Assembly (NCBI GenBank): GCA_025267735.1
Contig: CM046297.1
Coordinates: 17,324,011-17,388,010, forward strand
Direction: 5' to 3'
From: Mactra quadrangularis
Taxonomy: Eukaryota; Mollusca; Bivalvia; Venerida; Mactridae
Length of the DNA: 64,000 nt
Shown here: positions 1-14,325 of the stretch, piece by piece
How positions within the stretch are numbered: position 1 is the first letter of the stretch
Layout of the letters: each line of letters begins with the position of its first letter
Notes under the pieces: model-generated
What the model saw: only the letters and a program-made list of their open reading frames with translations
What the model was told of the DNA's origin: nothing
Database searches by the model: none
Position numbers and translations under genes: made by a program

Positions 1-335
1 AAAAAGGTCCTTCACTAGTTCGCTCAGAATTATGCGTTCAAACTCTTAGAATAATTCCGATCTAGCTATCCTCCCATAAAGGGCCCTTCACTAGATTGCT
101 CAGAATTATGTGTTTAAACTCTAAGAATAATTCCGATCTAGCTATCCTCCCATAAAGGGCCCTTCACTAGATTGCTCAGAATTATGTGTTTAACTCTTAG
201 AATAATTCCGATCTAGCTATCCTCCCATAAAGGGCCCTTCACTAGATTGCTCAGAATTATGTGTTTAACTCTTAGAATAATTCCGATCTAGCTATCCTCC
301 CATAAAGGGTCCTTCACTAGATTGCTCAGAATTAT
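1..335 (+). repeat. 75-bp tandem array (leader repeat, segment A)
   Basis: Units begin at about 6, 81, 157, 232 and 307 with GGGYCCTTCACTAGATTGCT and end with CGATCTAGCTATCCTCCCAT, giving a period of 75-76 bp; the array probably starts left of the window. Within a unit, CTAGATTGCTCAGAATTAT can pair imperfectly with ATAATTCCGATCTAG, so each unit can form a stem of about 15 bp. The same sequence recurs at 46,676-46,980, in both cases about 0.6-0.9 kb before a long minisatellite of one superfamily. Function unknown. Confidence 0.9.
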
Positions 336-890
336 TGATATCTTTTAATATTTAAATGAGGAAATGTTTAGGTCTTACATCTTACTAACAAATACAATAA
401 TTATAGACATAGTACATCATTATCAAGCATCATCAGGTCTAATAACATGTATTTGAAAATTACAAAAATATTTTTGAAAGTTTAGTTAGAAAAAAATACC
501 CACATTTTTTCATGTGTATTTAAAACAAAAAACGTTACAATGAATATGTTTGTATATACATAGAAGTGTAGGTATAAGTATAAATCATTGATTTTGTGTA
601 TGAAGTAGATGATTTAAATGTCAAAATTCAACTTATTATAACAAATGCAAAACAAAATTAAAATAGTAGCCTAACCATAATTAAAGCATTCATTTCTACT
701 AGAATGTATTGACATTGAAAAAAACATTGCATTAGTATATTTCTATTGGAGAGAAAAATGTTTTGAAAACTTTCCAATGTTTTCTTGATAGATCAATCAG
801 TATGTAATAACATAATTTCTGCTAACCATATTTGTATGTATGAGAAATGAGGAACAGTATTTCGTATAACTCCTCAAATGAAACAAACAA
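336..890. other. Linker of segment A, AT-rich, paralogous to 46,981-47,880
   Basis: No gene is seen. Short conserved stretches (TATCAAGCATCAT near 420, ACAATGAATATGTT near 540, GTATAAGTATA near 575) occur in the same order at 47,066, 47,160 and 47,195. This shows that the two regions descend from one sequence. Confidence 0.6.
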
Positions 891-1259
891 CAGGTAATGA
901 CATTTTATTTCGAGATAGAAATCTCAATGAGAATAACATGTCATGCGTTGACATGTTATACTTTATCGATATTTTTAACTTAGTGGGTCAATTTAACAAA
1001 ATATGAGCTCAAAAGAAGGGGAAATGAATATATTAACTCTATTACTATGTAAGTAATATCTACGCACTTATCCACTGAGCCAAACGTACTGAACAGATAC
1101 ATTTGCTTTCATAAGAACGAAAAATACTTTGAAACTATACCACAATATCCCGTACTAACGTGTTCCTCCATCAATTGGATGAGTCCAAAATAAAAAGTAC
1201 AAAATCATGCTATGTTTACATAATTGATTTATATATCTGTTATCTTTAAACAGAGATCT

Positions 1260-2480
1260 AGATGAGAAGGGCAGCATTTTAACATTTATAAGAGCGTATA
1301 TGTTATCTTAATTAAAGAAAAAAACCTACATGAGAGAAATGATAGAATGGCAAGTCATTTAGTGTGTATGTTATCTTGATTTAAGGCAGAGACTTGCCTT
1401 AGCATTATGTAAGAATGACATGTCATTTTGTGAGTCTGTTATTTTATTTAAGGATAGAAACCTACATGAGAGAAATGATAGAATGACATGTCATTTTGTG
1501 TGTATGTTATCTTAATTAAAGAATAAAACCCGACATGAGAGAAATGATAGAATGACAGGTCATTTTGTGTGTATGTTATCTTGATTTAAGGCAGAGACTT
1601 GCCTTAGCATTATGTAAAATGACATGTCATTTTGTGAGTCTGTTATTTTATTTAAGGATAAAAACCTACATGAGAGAAATGATGAATGACATGTAATTTT
1701 GTGTGTATGTTATCTTAATTAAAGAATAAAACCCGACATGAGAGAAATGATAGAATGACAAGTCATTGTGTGCGTATGATATCTTGATTTAAGGCAGAGA
1801 CTTGCCTTAGCATTATGTAAAATGACATGTCATTTTGTGAGTCTGTTATTTTATTTAAGGATAGAAACCTACATGAGAGAAATGATAGAATGACATGTAA
1901 TTTTGTGTGTATGTTATCTTAATTAAAGAATAAAACCCGACATGAGAGAAATGATAGAATGACAGGTCATTTTGTGTGTATGTTATCTTGATTTAAGGCA
2001 GAGACTTGCCTGAGCATTATGTAAAATGACATGTCATTTTGTGAGTCTGTTATTTTATTTAAGGATAAAAACCTACATGAGAGAAATGATGAATGACATG
2101 TAATTTTGTGTGTATGTTATCTTAATTAAAGAATAAAACCCGACATGAGAGAAATGATAGAATGACAAGTCATTGTGTGCGTATGATATCTTGATTTAAG
2201 GCAGAGACTTGCCTTAGCATTATGTAAAATGACATGTCATTTTGTGAGTCTGTTATTTTATTTAAGGATAGAAACCTACATGAGAGAAATGATAGAATGA
2301 CATGTCATTTTGTGTGTATGTTATCTTAATTAAAGAATAAACCCGATATGAGAGAAATGATAGAATGACAAGTCATTGTGTGCGTATGATATCTTGATTT
2401 AAGGCAGAGACTTGCCTTAGCTTTATGTAAGAATGACATGTCATTTAGGAGTCTGTGATCTTATTTAAGGATAGAAACCT
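1260..2480 (+). repeat. 204-bp higher-order (trimer) block in the 68-bp array
   Basis: The variant GACTTGCCTTAGC (once GCCTGAGC) recurs at about 1,396, 1,601, 1,804, 2,008, 2,211 and 2,414, spaced 203-205 bp, i.e. three 68-bp monomers. A variant with TGTGAGTCTGTTATTTTATT follows each one. This left part of the array thus evolved as trimers, unlike the dimer pattern further right. Confidence 0.85.
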
Positions 2481-5400
2481 ACATGAAAGAAATGATAGAA
2501 TGACACGTCATTTTGTGTGTATGTTATCCTAATTAAAGAATAAAACCTACATGAGAGAAATGATAGAATGACATGTCATTTTGTGTGTATGTTATCTTAA
2601 TTAAAGAATAAAACCCTACATGATAGAAATGATAGAATGACATGCCAAATAGAGTGTATGTTATCTAAATTGAGGATAGAAAACTACATGAGAGAAATGA
2701 TAGAATGGCATGTCAAATTGTGTGTATGTTATCTTGATTGAAGACACATACTTACCTTAGAGAATTGATAGAATGACATGTCATATTGTGAGTATGTTAT
2801 ATATTAATTGAAGATAGAAACCTACATGGAAGAAATGATAGAATGACATGTCATATTGTGTGTATGTTATCTTAATTGAAGACAGATACTTACCTCAGAG
2901 GATTGATAGAATGACATGTCCTATTGTGTGTATGTTATATATTAATTGAAGATAAAAACCTACATGGAAGAAATGATAGAATGGCATGTCAAATTGTGTG
3001 AATGTTATCTTAATTGAAGACTGATACTTACCTTAGAGAATTGAAAGAATGACATGTCATATTGTTTGTATGTTATCTTAATTGAAGACATATACTTACC
3101 TTAGAAAATTGATAGAATGACATGTCATATTGTGTGTATGTTATATTAATTGAAGATAGAAACCTACATGGAAGAAATGATAGAATGGCATGTCAAATTG
3201 TGTGTATGTTATCTTAATTGAAGACAGATACTTACCTCAGAGGATTGATAGAATGACATGTCCTATTGTGTGTATGTTATATATTAATTGAAGATAAAAA
3301 CCTACATGGAAGAAATGATAGAATGGCATGTCAAATTGTGTGAATGTTATCTTAATTGAAGACTGATACTTACCTTAGAGAATTGAAAGAATGACATGTC
3401 ATATTGTTTGTATGTTATCTTAATTGAAGACATATACTTACCTTAGAAAATTGATAGAATGACATGTCATATTGTGTGTATGTTATATTAATTGAAGATA
3501 GAAACCTACATGGAAGAAATGATAGAATGGCATGTCAAATTGTGTGTATGTTATCTTAATTGAAGACAGATACTTACCTTAGAGAATTGATAGAATGACA
3601 TGTCATATTGTGTGTATGTTATATTAATTGAAGATAAAAACCTACATGGAAGAAATGATAGAATGACTTGTCATATTGTGTGTATGCTATCTAAACTGAG
3701 GATAAAAAACTCCACGAGAGAAATAATAGAAAAACATGTCCTTTGTGTGTATGTTTTCTAAATTAAAGAAACAAAACCCTACAAGAGAGAAATGATAGAA
3801 TGACATGCCATATTGTGTGTATTTTATCTTAATTGAAGATAGAAGCCTACCAGGGATAAATGATAGAATGACATGTCATATTGTGTGTATTTTATCTTAA
3901 TTGAAGAAAGAAGCCTACGAGGATGAAAGATAGTAGAATGACATGTCATTTTGTGTGCATGTTATCTTAATTGAAGACAGATACTAACCTTAGAAAATTG
4001 ATAGAATGACATGTCATATTGTGTGTATTTTATGATAATTGAAAATAATAACCTACATGGAAGAAATGATAGAATTGCATGTCAACTTGTGAGTATATTA
4101 TCTTAATTGAAGACAGATACTTACCCGAGAGTAATGATAGAATGGCATGTCATATTGTGTGTATGTTTTTTAAATTGAAGATAGAAAGCTAGAAGGAAGA
4201 AATGACAGAATGACATGTCAAATTGTGTGTATGTTATCTTAATTGAAGACAGATACTTACCATAGAGAATTGATAGAATGACATGTCATATTGTGTGTAT
4301 GTTATCTTAATTGAAGACAGATACTTACCTTAGAGAAATGATAGAATAACATTTCAAATTGTGAGTATGTTATCTTAATTGAAGACAGATACTTATCTTA
4401 GAGAATTGATAGAATAACATGTCATCTTGTGTGTATGTTATATTAATTGAAGATAGAAACCTACATGAGAGAAATGATAGAATGGCATGTCAAATTGTGT
4501 GTATGTTATCTTAATTGAAGACAGATACTTACCTTAGAGAATTGATAGAATGACATGTCATATTGTGTGTATGTTATTTATATTGAAGATAGAAACCAAC
4601 ATGAGAGAAATGATAGAATGACATGTCAAATTGTGTGTATGTTATCTTAATTGAAGACAGATACTTACCTTAGAGAATTGATAGAATGACATGTCATATT
4701 GTGTGTATGTTATTTATATTGAAGATAGAAACCAACATGAGAGAAATGATAGAATGACATGTCAAATTGTGTGTATGTTATCTTAATTGAAGACAGATAC
4801 TTACCTTAGAGAATTGATAGAAAAACATCCAAATTGTGAGTATGTTATCTTAATTTAAGACAGATACTTATCATAGAGAATTGATAGAATGACATGTCAT
4901 CTTGTGTGTATGTTATCTTAATTGAAGATAGAACCCTACATGAGAGAAATGATTGAATGGCGTGTCATAGTGTGTATGTTATATTAATTGAAGATAGAAA
5001 CCTACATGGAAGAAATGATAGACTGACATGTCAAATTGTGTGCATGTTATCTTAATTGAAGACAGATACTTACCTTAGAGAATTGATAGAATAACATGTC
5101 ATATTGTGTGTATGTTATATTAATTGAAGATAGAAACCTACATGAGAGAATTGATAGAATGGCATGTCAAATTGTGTGTATGTTATCTTAATTGAAGACA
5201 GATACTTACCTTAAATAATTGATAGAATGACATGTCATTTTGTGTGTATTTAATATTAATTGAAGATAGAAACCTACATGGAAGAAATGATAGAATGACA
5301 TGTCATTTTGTGTATGTTATCTTAATTAAAGATAAAAAGCCTACATGATAGAAATGATAGAATGACATGCCAAATAGAGTGTATGTTATCCTAATTGAGG

Positions 5401-7139
5401 ATAGAAAACTACATGAGAGAAATGATAGAATGACATGACATTTTGTGTGTATGTTATCTTATATGAAGATAGAAACCAACAAGGGAGAAACTTTTAAATG
5501 ACATGTAATATTTTGTGTATGTTATCTTAATGAAAGACAGTTACTTACTTCAGAGAAAAACTAGAATGACATTTCATATATTGTGTATGTTATCTTATTC
5601 GAAGATAGAAACCTATATGGGAAAAATGATAGAATGGCAAGTCATATCGTTTGTATGTTACCTTAATTGAAGCCAAAAGTTAGAGTAATAAAATGACATG
5701 TCATATTGTGAGTATATTATCTTAATGGAAGAAAGGAACCTTCATGGGAGAAAGATTGAATGGCATGCCATAATGTGTGTATGTTAACGTTATGAAAAAC
5801 AGATACTTACCACGAAGACTTGATAGAATGACATGTCATACTGTGTGTATGTTATCTTAATTGAAAATAGAAAACCTACATGGGAGAAATAATAGAATGA
5901 CACGTGATATTGTGTATATTATATTTTAATTAAAGATAGAAACCTACATAGGAGAAATGATAGAATGACTTGTCATATTGTGTGTATGCTATCTAATTTG
6001 AGGATAAAAAAATCCACGAGAGAAATAATAGAACGACATGTCCTTTGTGTGTATGTTATCTAAATTAAAGATACAAAACCTTACAAGGGATAAATGATAG
6101 AATGACATGTCATATTGTGTGTATTTTATCTTAATTGAAGAAAGAAGCACACAAGGATGAAAGATAGTAGAATGTCATGTCATTTTGTGTGCATGTTATC
6201 TTAATTGAAGACAGATACTAACCTTAGAAAATTGATAGAATGACATGTCATATTGTGTGTATTTTATGATAATTGAAAATAGAAACCTACATGGAAGAAA
6301 TGATAGAATTGCATGTCAACTTGTGAGTATATTATCTTAATTGAAGACAGATACTTACCCGAGAGTAATGATAGAATGGCATGTCATATTGTGTGTATGT
6401 TTTTTAAATTGAAGAAAGAAAGCTAGAAGGAAGAAATGACAGAATGACATGTCAAATTGTGTGTATGTTATCTTAATTGAAGACAGATACTTACCATAGA
6501 GAATTGATAGAATGACATGTCATATTATGTGTATGTTATATCAATTGAAGGTAGAAACCTACATGAGAGAAATAATAGAATGGCATGTCAAATTGTGTGT
6601 ATGTTATCTTAATTGAAGACAGATACTTACCTTAGAGAATTGATAGAATGACATGTCATATTGTGTGTTTGTTATATTAATTGAAGATAGAAACCTCCAT
6701 GAGAGAAATGATAGAATGGCATGTCAAATTGTGTGTATGTTATCTTAATTGAAGACAGATACTTACCTTAGAGAATTGATAGAATGACATGTCATATTGT
6801 GTGTATGTTATATTAATTGAAGATAGAAACCTACATGAGAGAAATGATAGAATGACATGTCAAATTGTGTGTATGTTATCTTAATTGAAGACAGATACTT
6901 ACCTTAAATAATTGATAGAATGACATGTCATTTTGTGTGTATTTAATATTAATTGAAGATAGAAACCTACATGAGAGAATTGATAGAATGACATGTCATA
7001 TTGTGTGAATGTTATCTTAATTAAAGATAGAAACCTACATGAGAGAAATGATAGAATGACATGTTATAGTGTGTATGTTATATTAATTGAAGATAGAAAC
7101 CTACATGAGAGAAATGATAGAATGACATGTCAAATTGTG

Positions 7140-10100
7140 TGTATGTTATATCAATTGAAGATAGATACTTACCTTAGAGAATTGATAGAATGACATGTCA
7201 TATTGTGTGTATGTTATCTTAATTGAAGACAGATACTTATCTTAGAGAATTGATAGAATGACATGTCATCTTGTGTGTATGTTATATTAATTGAAGATAG
7301 AAACCTACATAGAAGAAATGATAGAATGACATGTCAAATTGTGTGTATGTTATCTTAATTGAAGACAGATACTTATCTTAGAGAATTAATAGAATGACAT
7401 GTCATATTGTGTGTATGTTATATTAATTGAAGATAGAAACCTACATGAGAAAATGATAGAATGGCATGTCAAATTGTGTGTATGTTATCTTAATTGAAGA
7501 CAGATACTTACCTTAGAGAATTGATAGAATGACATGTCATATTGTGTGTACGTTATCTTAATTAAAGACAGATACTTACCTTAGAGAATTGAGAGAATGA
7601 CATGTCATATTGTGTGTATGTGATATTATTTGAAGATAAAAACCTACATGGAAGAAATGATAGAATGACATGTCATCTTGTGTGTATGTTATCTTAATTG
7701 AAGACAGATACTAACCTTAGAGAATTGAGAGAATGACATGTCATATTGTGTGTATGTTATCTTAATTGAAGACAGATACTTATCTTAGAGAATTGATAGA
7801 ATAACATGTCAAATTGTGAGTATGTTATCTTAATTGAAGACAGATACTTATCTTAGAGAATTGATAGAATGACATGTCATCTTGTGTGTATGTTATATTA
7901 ATTGAAGATAGAAACCTACATGGAAGAAATGACAGAATGACATGTCAAATTGTGTGTATGTTATCTTAATTGAAGACAGATACTTACCATAGAGAATTGA
8001 TAGAATGACATGTCATATTATGTGTATGTTATATTAATTGAAGATAGAAACCTACATGAGAGAAATAATAGAATGGCATGTCAAATTGTGTGTATGTTAT
8101 CTTAATTGAAGACAGATACTTACCTTAGAGAATTGATAGAATGACATGTCATATTGTGTGTTTGTTATATTAATTGAAGATAGAAACCTCCATGAGAGAA
8201 ATGATAGAATGGCATGTCAAATTGTGTGTATGTTATCTTAATTGAAGACAGATACTTACCTTAGAGAATTGATAGAATGACATGTCATATTGTGTGTATG
8301 TTATATTAATTGAAGATAGAAACCTACATGAGAGAAATGATAGAATGACATGTCAAATTGTGTGTATGTTATCTTAATTGAAGACAGATACTTACCTTAA
8401 ATAATTGATAGAATGACATGTCATATTGTGTGTATGTTATCTTAATTGAAGACAGATACTTATCTTAGAGAATTGATAGAATGACATGTCATCTTGTGTG
8501 TATGTTATATTAATTGAAGATAGAAACCTACATAGAAGAAATGATAGAATGACATGTCAAATTGTGTGTATGTTATCTTAATTGAAGACAGATACTTATC
8601 TTAGAGAATTAATAGAATGACATGTCATATTGTGTGTATGTTATATTAATTGAAGATAGAAACCTACATGAGAAAATGATAGAATGGCATGTCAAATTGT
8701 GTGTATGTTATCTTAATTGAAGACAGATACTTACCTTAGAGAATTGATAGAATGACATGTCATATTGTGTGTACGTTATCTTAATTAAAGACAGATACTT
8801 ACCTTAGAGAATTGAGAGAATGACATGTCATATTGTGTGTATGTGATATTATTTGAAGATAAAAACCTACATGGAAGAAATGATAGAATGACATGTCATC
8901 TTGTGTGTATGTTATCTTAATTGAAGACAGATACTAACCTTAGAGAATTGAGAGAATGACATGTCATATTGTGTGTATGTTATCTTAATTGAAGACAGAT
9001 ACTTATCTTAGAGAATTGATAGAATAACATGTCAAATTGTGAGTATGTTATCTTAATTGAAGACAGATACTTATCTTAGAGAATTGATAGAATGACATGT
9101 CATCTTGTGTGTATGTTATATTAATTGAAGATAGAAACCTACATGGAAGAAATGACAGAATGACATGTCAAATTGTGTGTATGTTATCTTAATTGAAGAC
9201 AGATACTTACCATAGAGAATTGATAGAATGACATGTCATATTATGTGTATGTTATATTAATTGAAGATAGAAACCTACATGAGAGAAATAATAGAATGGC
9301 ATGTCAAATTGTGTGTATGTTATCTTAATTGAAGACAGATACTTACCTTAGAGAATTGATAGAATGACATGTCATATTGTGTGTTTGTTATATTAATTGA
9401 AGATAGAAACCTCCATGAGAGAAATGATAGAATGGCATGTCAAATTGTGTGTATGTTATCTTAATTGAAGACAGATACTTACCTTAGAGAATTGATAGAA
9501 TGACATGTCATATTGTGTGTATGTTATATTAATTGAAGATAGAAACCTACATGAGAGAAATGATAGAATGACATGTCAAATTGTGTGTATGTTATCTTAA
9601 TTGAAGACAGATACTTACCTTAAATAATTGATAGAATGACATGTCATTTTGTGTGTATTTAATATTAATTGAAGATAGAAACCTACATGAGAGAATTGAT
9701 AGAATGACATGTCATATTGTGTGTATGTTATCTTAATTGAAGATAGAAACCTACATGAGAGAAATGATAGAATGACATGTCAAATTGTGCGTATGTTATC
9801 TTAATTGAAGACAGATACTTATCTAAGAGAATTGATAGAATGACATGCCATCTTGTGTGTATGTTATATCAATTGAAGAAAGAAACCTACATGGAAGAAA
9901 TAATGGAATGACATGTCAAATTGTGTGTATGTTATATTAATTGAAGATAGAAACCTACATGAGAGAAATGATAGAATGACATGTCAAATTGTGTGTATGT
10001 TATATCAATTGAAGATAGATACTTACCTTAGAGAATTGATAGAATGACATGTCATATTGTGTGTATGTTATCTTAATTGAAGACAGATACTTATCTTAGA

Positions 10101-10760
10101 GAATTGATAGAATGACATGTCATCTTGTGTGTATGTTATATTAATTGAAGATAGAAACCTACATAGAAGAAATGATAGAATGACATGTCAAATTGTGTGT
10201 ATGTTATCTTAATTGAAGACAGATACTTATCTTAGAGAATTAATAGAATGACATGTCATATTGTGTGTATGTTATATTAATTGAAGATAGAAACCTACAT
10301 GAGAAAATGATAGAATGGCATGTCAAATTGTGTGTATGTTATCTTAATTGAAGACAGATACTTACCTTAGAGAATTGATAGAATGACATGTCATATTGTG
10401 TGTACGTTATCTTAATTAAAGACAGATACTTACCTTAGAGAATTGAGAGAATGACATGTCATATTGTGTGTATGTGATATTATTTGAAGATAAAAACCTA
10501 CATGGAAGAAATGATAGAATGACATGTCATATTGTGTGTATGTTATCTTAATTGAAGACAGATACTAACCTTAGAGAATTGAGAGAATGACATGTCATAT
10601 TGTGTGTATGTTATCTTAATTGAAGACAGATACTTATCTTAGAGAATTGATAGAATAACATGTCAAATTGTGAGTATGTTATCTTAATTGAAGACAGATA
10701 CTTATCTTAGAGAATTGATAGAATGACATGTCATCTTGTGTGTATGTTATATTAATTGAA
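7140..10760 (+). repeat. Long higher-order duplications (about 1,223 and 1,631 bp) within the array
   Basis: The marker variant GTGTGTACGTTATC occurs at about 7,551, 8,774 and 10,405. A second marker, CCTACATAGAAG, occurs at about 7,311, 8,534 and 10,165. Both pairs give offsets of 1,223 and 1,631 bp, close to 18 and 24 monomers. The intervening monomer order is repeated almost letter for letter, so these are recent block duplications. An assembly duplication cannot be excluded from one sequence. Confidence 0.85.
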
Positions 10761-13700
10761 GATAGAAACCTACATGGAAGAAATGATAGAATGACATGTC
10801 ATCTTGTGTGTATGTTATCTTAATTGAAGACAGATACTTACCTTAGAGAAATGATAGAATAACATGTCAAATTGTGAGTATGTTATCTTAATTGAAGACA
10901 GATACTTATCTTAGAGAATTGATAGAATGACATGTCATCTTGTGAGTATGTTATATTAATTGAAGATAGAAACCTCCATGAGAGAAATGATAGACTGACA
11001 TGTCATCTTGTGTGTATGTTATCTTAATTGGAGACAGATACTAACCTTAGAGAATTGAGAGAATGACATGTCATATTGTGCGTATGTTATCTTAATTGAA
11101 GACAGATACATATCTTAGAGAATTGATAGAATAACATGTCAAATTGTGAGTATGTTATCTTAATTGAAGACAGATACTTATCTTAGAGAATTGATAGAAT
11201 GACATGTCATCTTGTGTGTATGTTATAACAATTGAAGATAGAAACCTACATGGAAGAAATGATAGAATGACATGTCATCTTGTGTGTATGTTATCTTAAT
11301 TGAAGACAGATACTTACCTTAGAGAAATGATAGAATAACATGTCAAATTGTGAGTATGTTATCTTAATTGAAGACAGATACTTATCTTAGAGAATTGATA
11401 GAATGACATGTCATCTTGTGTGTATGTTATATTAATTGAAGATAGAAACCTCCATGAGAGAAATGATAGACTGACATGTCAAGTTGTGTGTATGTTATCT
11501 TAATTGAAGACAGATACTTATCTTAGAGAATTGATAGAATGACATGTCATCTTGTGTGTATGTTATAACAATTGAAGATAGAAACCTACATGGAAGAAAT
11601 GATAGAATGACATGTCATCTTGTGTGTATGTTATCTTAATTGAAGACAGATACTTACCTTAGAGAAATGATAGAATAACATGTCAAATTGTGAGTATGTT
11701 ATCTTCATTGAAGACAGATACTTATCTTAGAGAATTGATAGAATGACATGTCATCTTGTGTGTATGTTATATTAATTGAAGATAGAAACCTCCATGAGAG
11801 AAATGATAGACTGACATGTCAAATTGTGTGTATGTTATCTTAATTGAAGACAGATACTTACCTTAGAGAATTGATAGAATGACATGTCTTATTGTGTGTA
11901 TGTGATATTATTTGAAGATAAAAACCTACATGAGAGAAATGATAGAATGACATGTCATATTGTGTGTATGTTATCTTAATTGAAGACAGATACTGACCTC
12001 AGAGAATTGAGAGAATGACATGTCATATTGTGTGTATGTTATTTATATTGAAGATAGAAACCTACATGAGAGAAATGATAGAATGACATGTCAAATTGTG
12101 TGTATGTTATCTTAATTGAAGACAGATACTTACCTTAGAGAAATGATAGAATGACATGTCATCTTGTGTGTATGTTATATTCATTGAAGACAGATACTTA
12201 TCTTAGAGAATTGATAGAATGACATGTCATCTTGTGTGTATGTTATATTAATTGAAGATAGAAACCTACATGAGAGAAATGATAGAATGGCGTGTCATAT
12301 TGTGTGTATGTTATATTAATTGAAGATAGAAACCTACATGGAAGAAATGATAGAATGACATGTCATATTGTGTGTATGTTATATTAATTGAAGATAGAAA
12401 CCTACATGGAAGAAATGATAGAATGACATGTCATATTGTGTGTATGTTATATTAATTGAAGATAGAAATCTACATGAGAGAAATGATAGAATGGCATGTC
12501 AAATTGTGTGTATGTTATCTTAATTGAAGACAGATACTTACCTTAGAGAATTGATAGAATGACATGTCATATTGTGTGTTTGTTATATTAATTGAAGATA
12601 GAAACCTACATGAGAGAAATGATAGAATGACATGTCAAATTAGGTGTATGTTATATTAATTGAAGATAGAAACCTACATGGAAGAAATGATAGAATGACG
12701 TGTCATCTTGTGTGTATGTTATCTTAATTGAAGATAGAAACCTACATGGAAGAAATGATAGAATGATATGTCATATTGTGTGTATGTTATATTAATTAAA
12801 GATAGAAACCTACATGGAAGAAATGATAGAATGACATGTCATATTGTGTGTATGTTATCTTAATTGAAGACAGATACTTATCTTAGAGAAATGATAGAAT
12901 GACATGTCATATTGTGTGTATGTTATATTAATTGAAGATAGAAACCTACATGGAATAAATGATAGAATGACATGTCATATTGTGTGTATGTTATATTAAT
13001 TGAAGATAGAAACCTACATGAGAGAAATGATAGAATGGCATGTCAAATTGTGTGTATGTTATCTTAATTGAAGATAGAAACCTACATGGAAGAAATGATA
13101 GAATGACATGTCATATTGTGTGTATGTTATATTAATTGAAGATAGAAACCTACATGAGAGAAATGATAGAATGACATGTCATATTGTGTGTATGTTATCT
13201 TAATTGAGGACAGATACTTACCTTAGAGAATTGATAGAATGACATGGCATATTGTGTGTATGTTATATTAATTGAAGATAGAAACCTGCATTCAAGAAAT
13301 GATAGAATGACATGTCATATTGTGTGTATGTTATCTTAATTGAAGATAGAAACCTACATAAGAGAAATGATAGAATGGCATGTCAAATTGTGTGTATGTT
13401 ATCTTAATTGAAGACAGATACTTACCTTAGAGAATTGATAGAATGACATGTCATATTGTGTGTATGTTATATCATTTGAAGATAGAAACCTACATGGAAG
13501 AAATGATAGAATGACATGTCATATTGTGTGTATGTTATATTAATTGAAGATAGAAACCTATATGAGAGAAATGATAGAATGGCATGTCAAATTGTGTGTA
13601 TGTTATCGTAATTGAAGACAGATACTTACCTTTGAGAATTGATAGAATGAAATGTCATATTGTGTATGTTATCCTTATACACAAAATGCAAAAAATGGCA

Positions 13701-13825
13701 TGTCATTAGAGTATGATTTATCTTATTTGAAGACAGAAACCTTTATGCACATGAGAGTTATGATAGAATGACATGCCATATTGAGTGTACATGTTATCTA
13801 AATGAAAGCCAGATACGTAAATAGG

Positions 13826-14103
13826 ACTTAGCTTTTTTTGCAAACGCCTACTCGATCAGAAGACAAGCATGCTACCAACTGAGATAGCCTGTTCGCTTAT
13901 CCACAGAAATTTCTTAATGAACTTGGTCTCATATCATATTGACTAGAACAGAAAGTAAAGTTTGTTTAATTTTGTCTGTGTTATTTAATACACAGACTAG
14001 TATATTAATGTGAAAATAAAATACTGCTAGACACCAACTTATGTTATATAAATTGTATAATTTTGTATGTAATATAAATGAAATAAAGTTTGTTAGTTTG
14101 TTT
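13826..14103 (-). other. Linker with a decayed tRNA-like head
   Basis: Around 13,848-13,905 the minus strand reads like a damaged tRNA 5' half (CTCAGTTGGTAGCATGCTTG), resembling the head of SINE family A but without a recognisable tail. The remainder is AT-rich and shows no gene. Confidence 0.3.
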
Positions 14104-14325
14104 GTTGGGTTAAACGCCGTAGCAACACGTTGTATAGGTCATATAACGGCGATCAGTCAACCTACTCATTGCTCCTGGAAAGGCTAAATCTCTAGATTTA
14201 TCTGTTAACCTCCTACTAAGCGCATACTTTCGTCAGTGACTGACAACTGCCTTACTGCCCGTATCGAACCCACGACCCCACGATCAGTCGACTTGCGTGC
14301 TACCAACTGAGCTTACCGGGCGGCT
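14104..14325 (-). mobile_element. SINE family A, minus-strand copy, shortened
   Basis: On the minus strand the tRNA-like head begins GCCGCCCGGTAAGCTCAGTT, with an A box (CTCAGTTGGTAGC) and a B box (GGGTTCGATAC). The tail ends ...TACGGCGTTTAACCCAAC. The middle, present in the copies at 21,118 and 24,176, is partly deleted. No equivalent copy is seen at the matching place in segment B, so it probably inserted after the duplication. Confidence 0.85.

Larger units (their letters stand above)
891..13800 (+). repeat. Giant 68-bp minisatellite array (about 190 monomers)
   Basis: The array is about 12.9 kb of 68-bp units built round TTGTGTGTATGTTATCTTAA. Two main monomer types alternate. Type 1 continues with GAAGATAGAAACCTACATGA; type 2 continues with GAAGACAGATACTTACCTTA. 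Every unit ends in GATAGAATGACATGTCATA, whose core ATGACATGTCAT is a perfect 12-bp palindrome. The edges (900-1,260 and 13,640-13,800) are degenerate and the middle is most uniform, as expected for unequal exchange. Short open frames inside it are shadows of the repeat. Related but diverged arrays lie at 47,880-52,960. Confidence 0.95.

Noticed and set aside
6993..7193. Open frame with repeated DRNLHERNDRMTC words in the 68-bp array
   Set aside because: It follows the repeat period with a local one-base change; neighbouring monomers carry stops in all frames. Array shadow, not a gene.
891..13800. CRISPR-like reading of the regular repeats
   Set aside because: There are no unique spacers; units are contiguous and similar throughout, and the context is eukaryotic.
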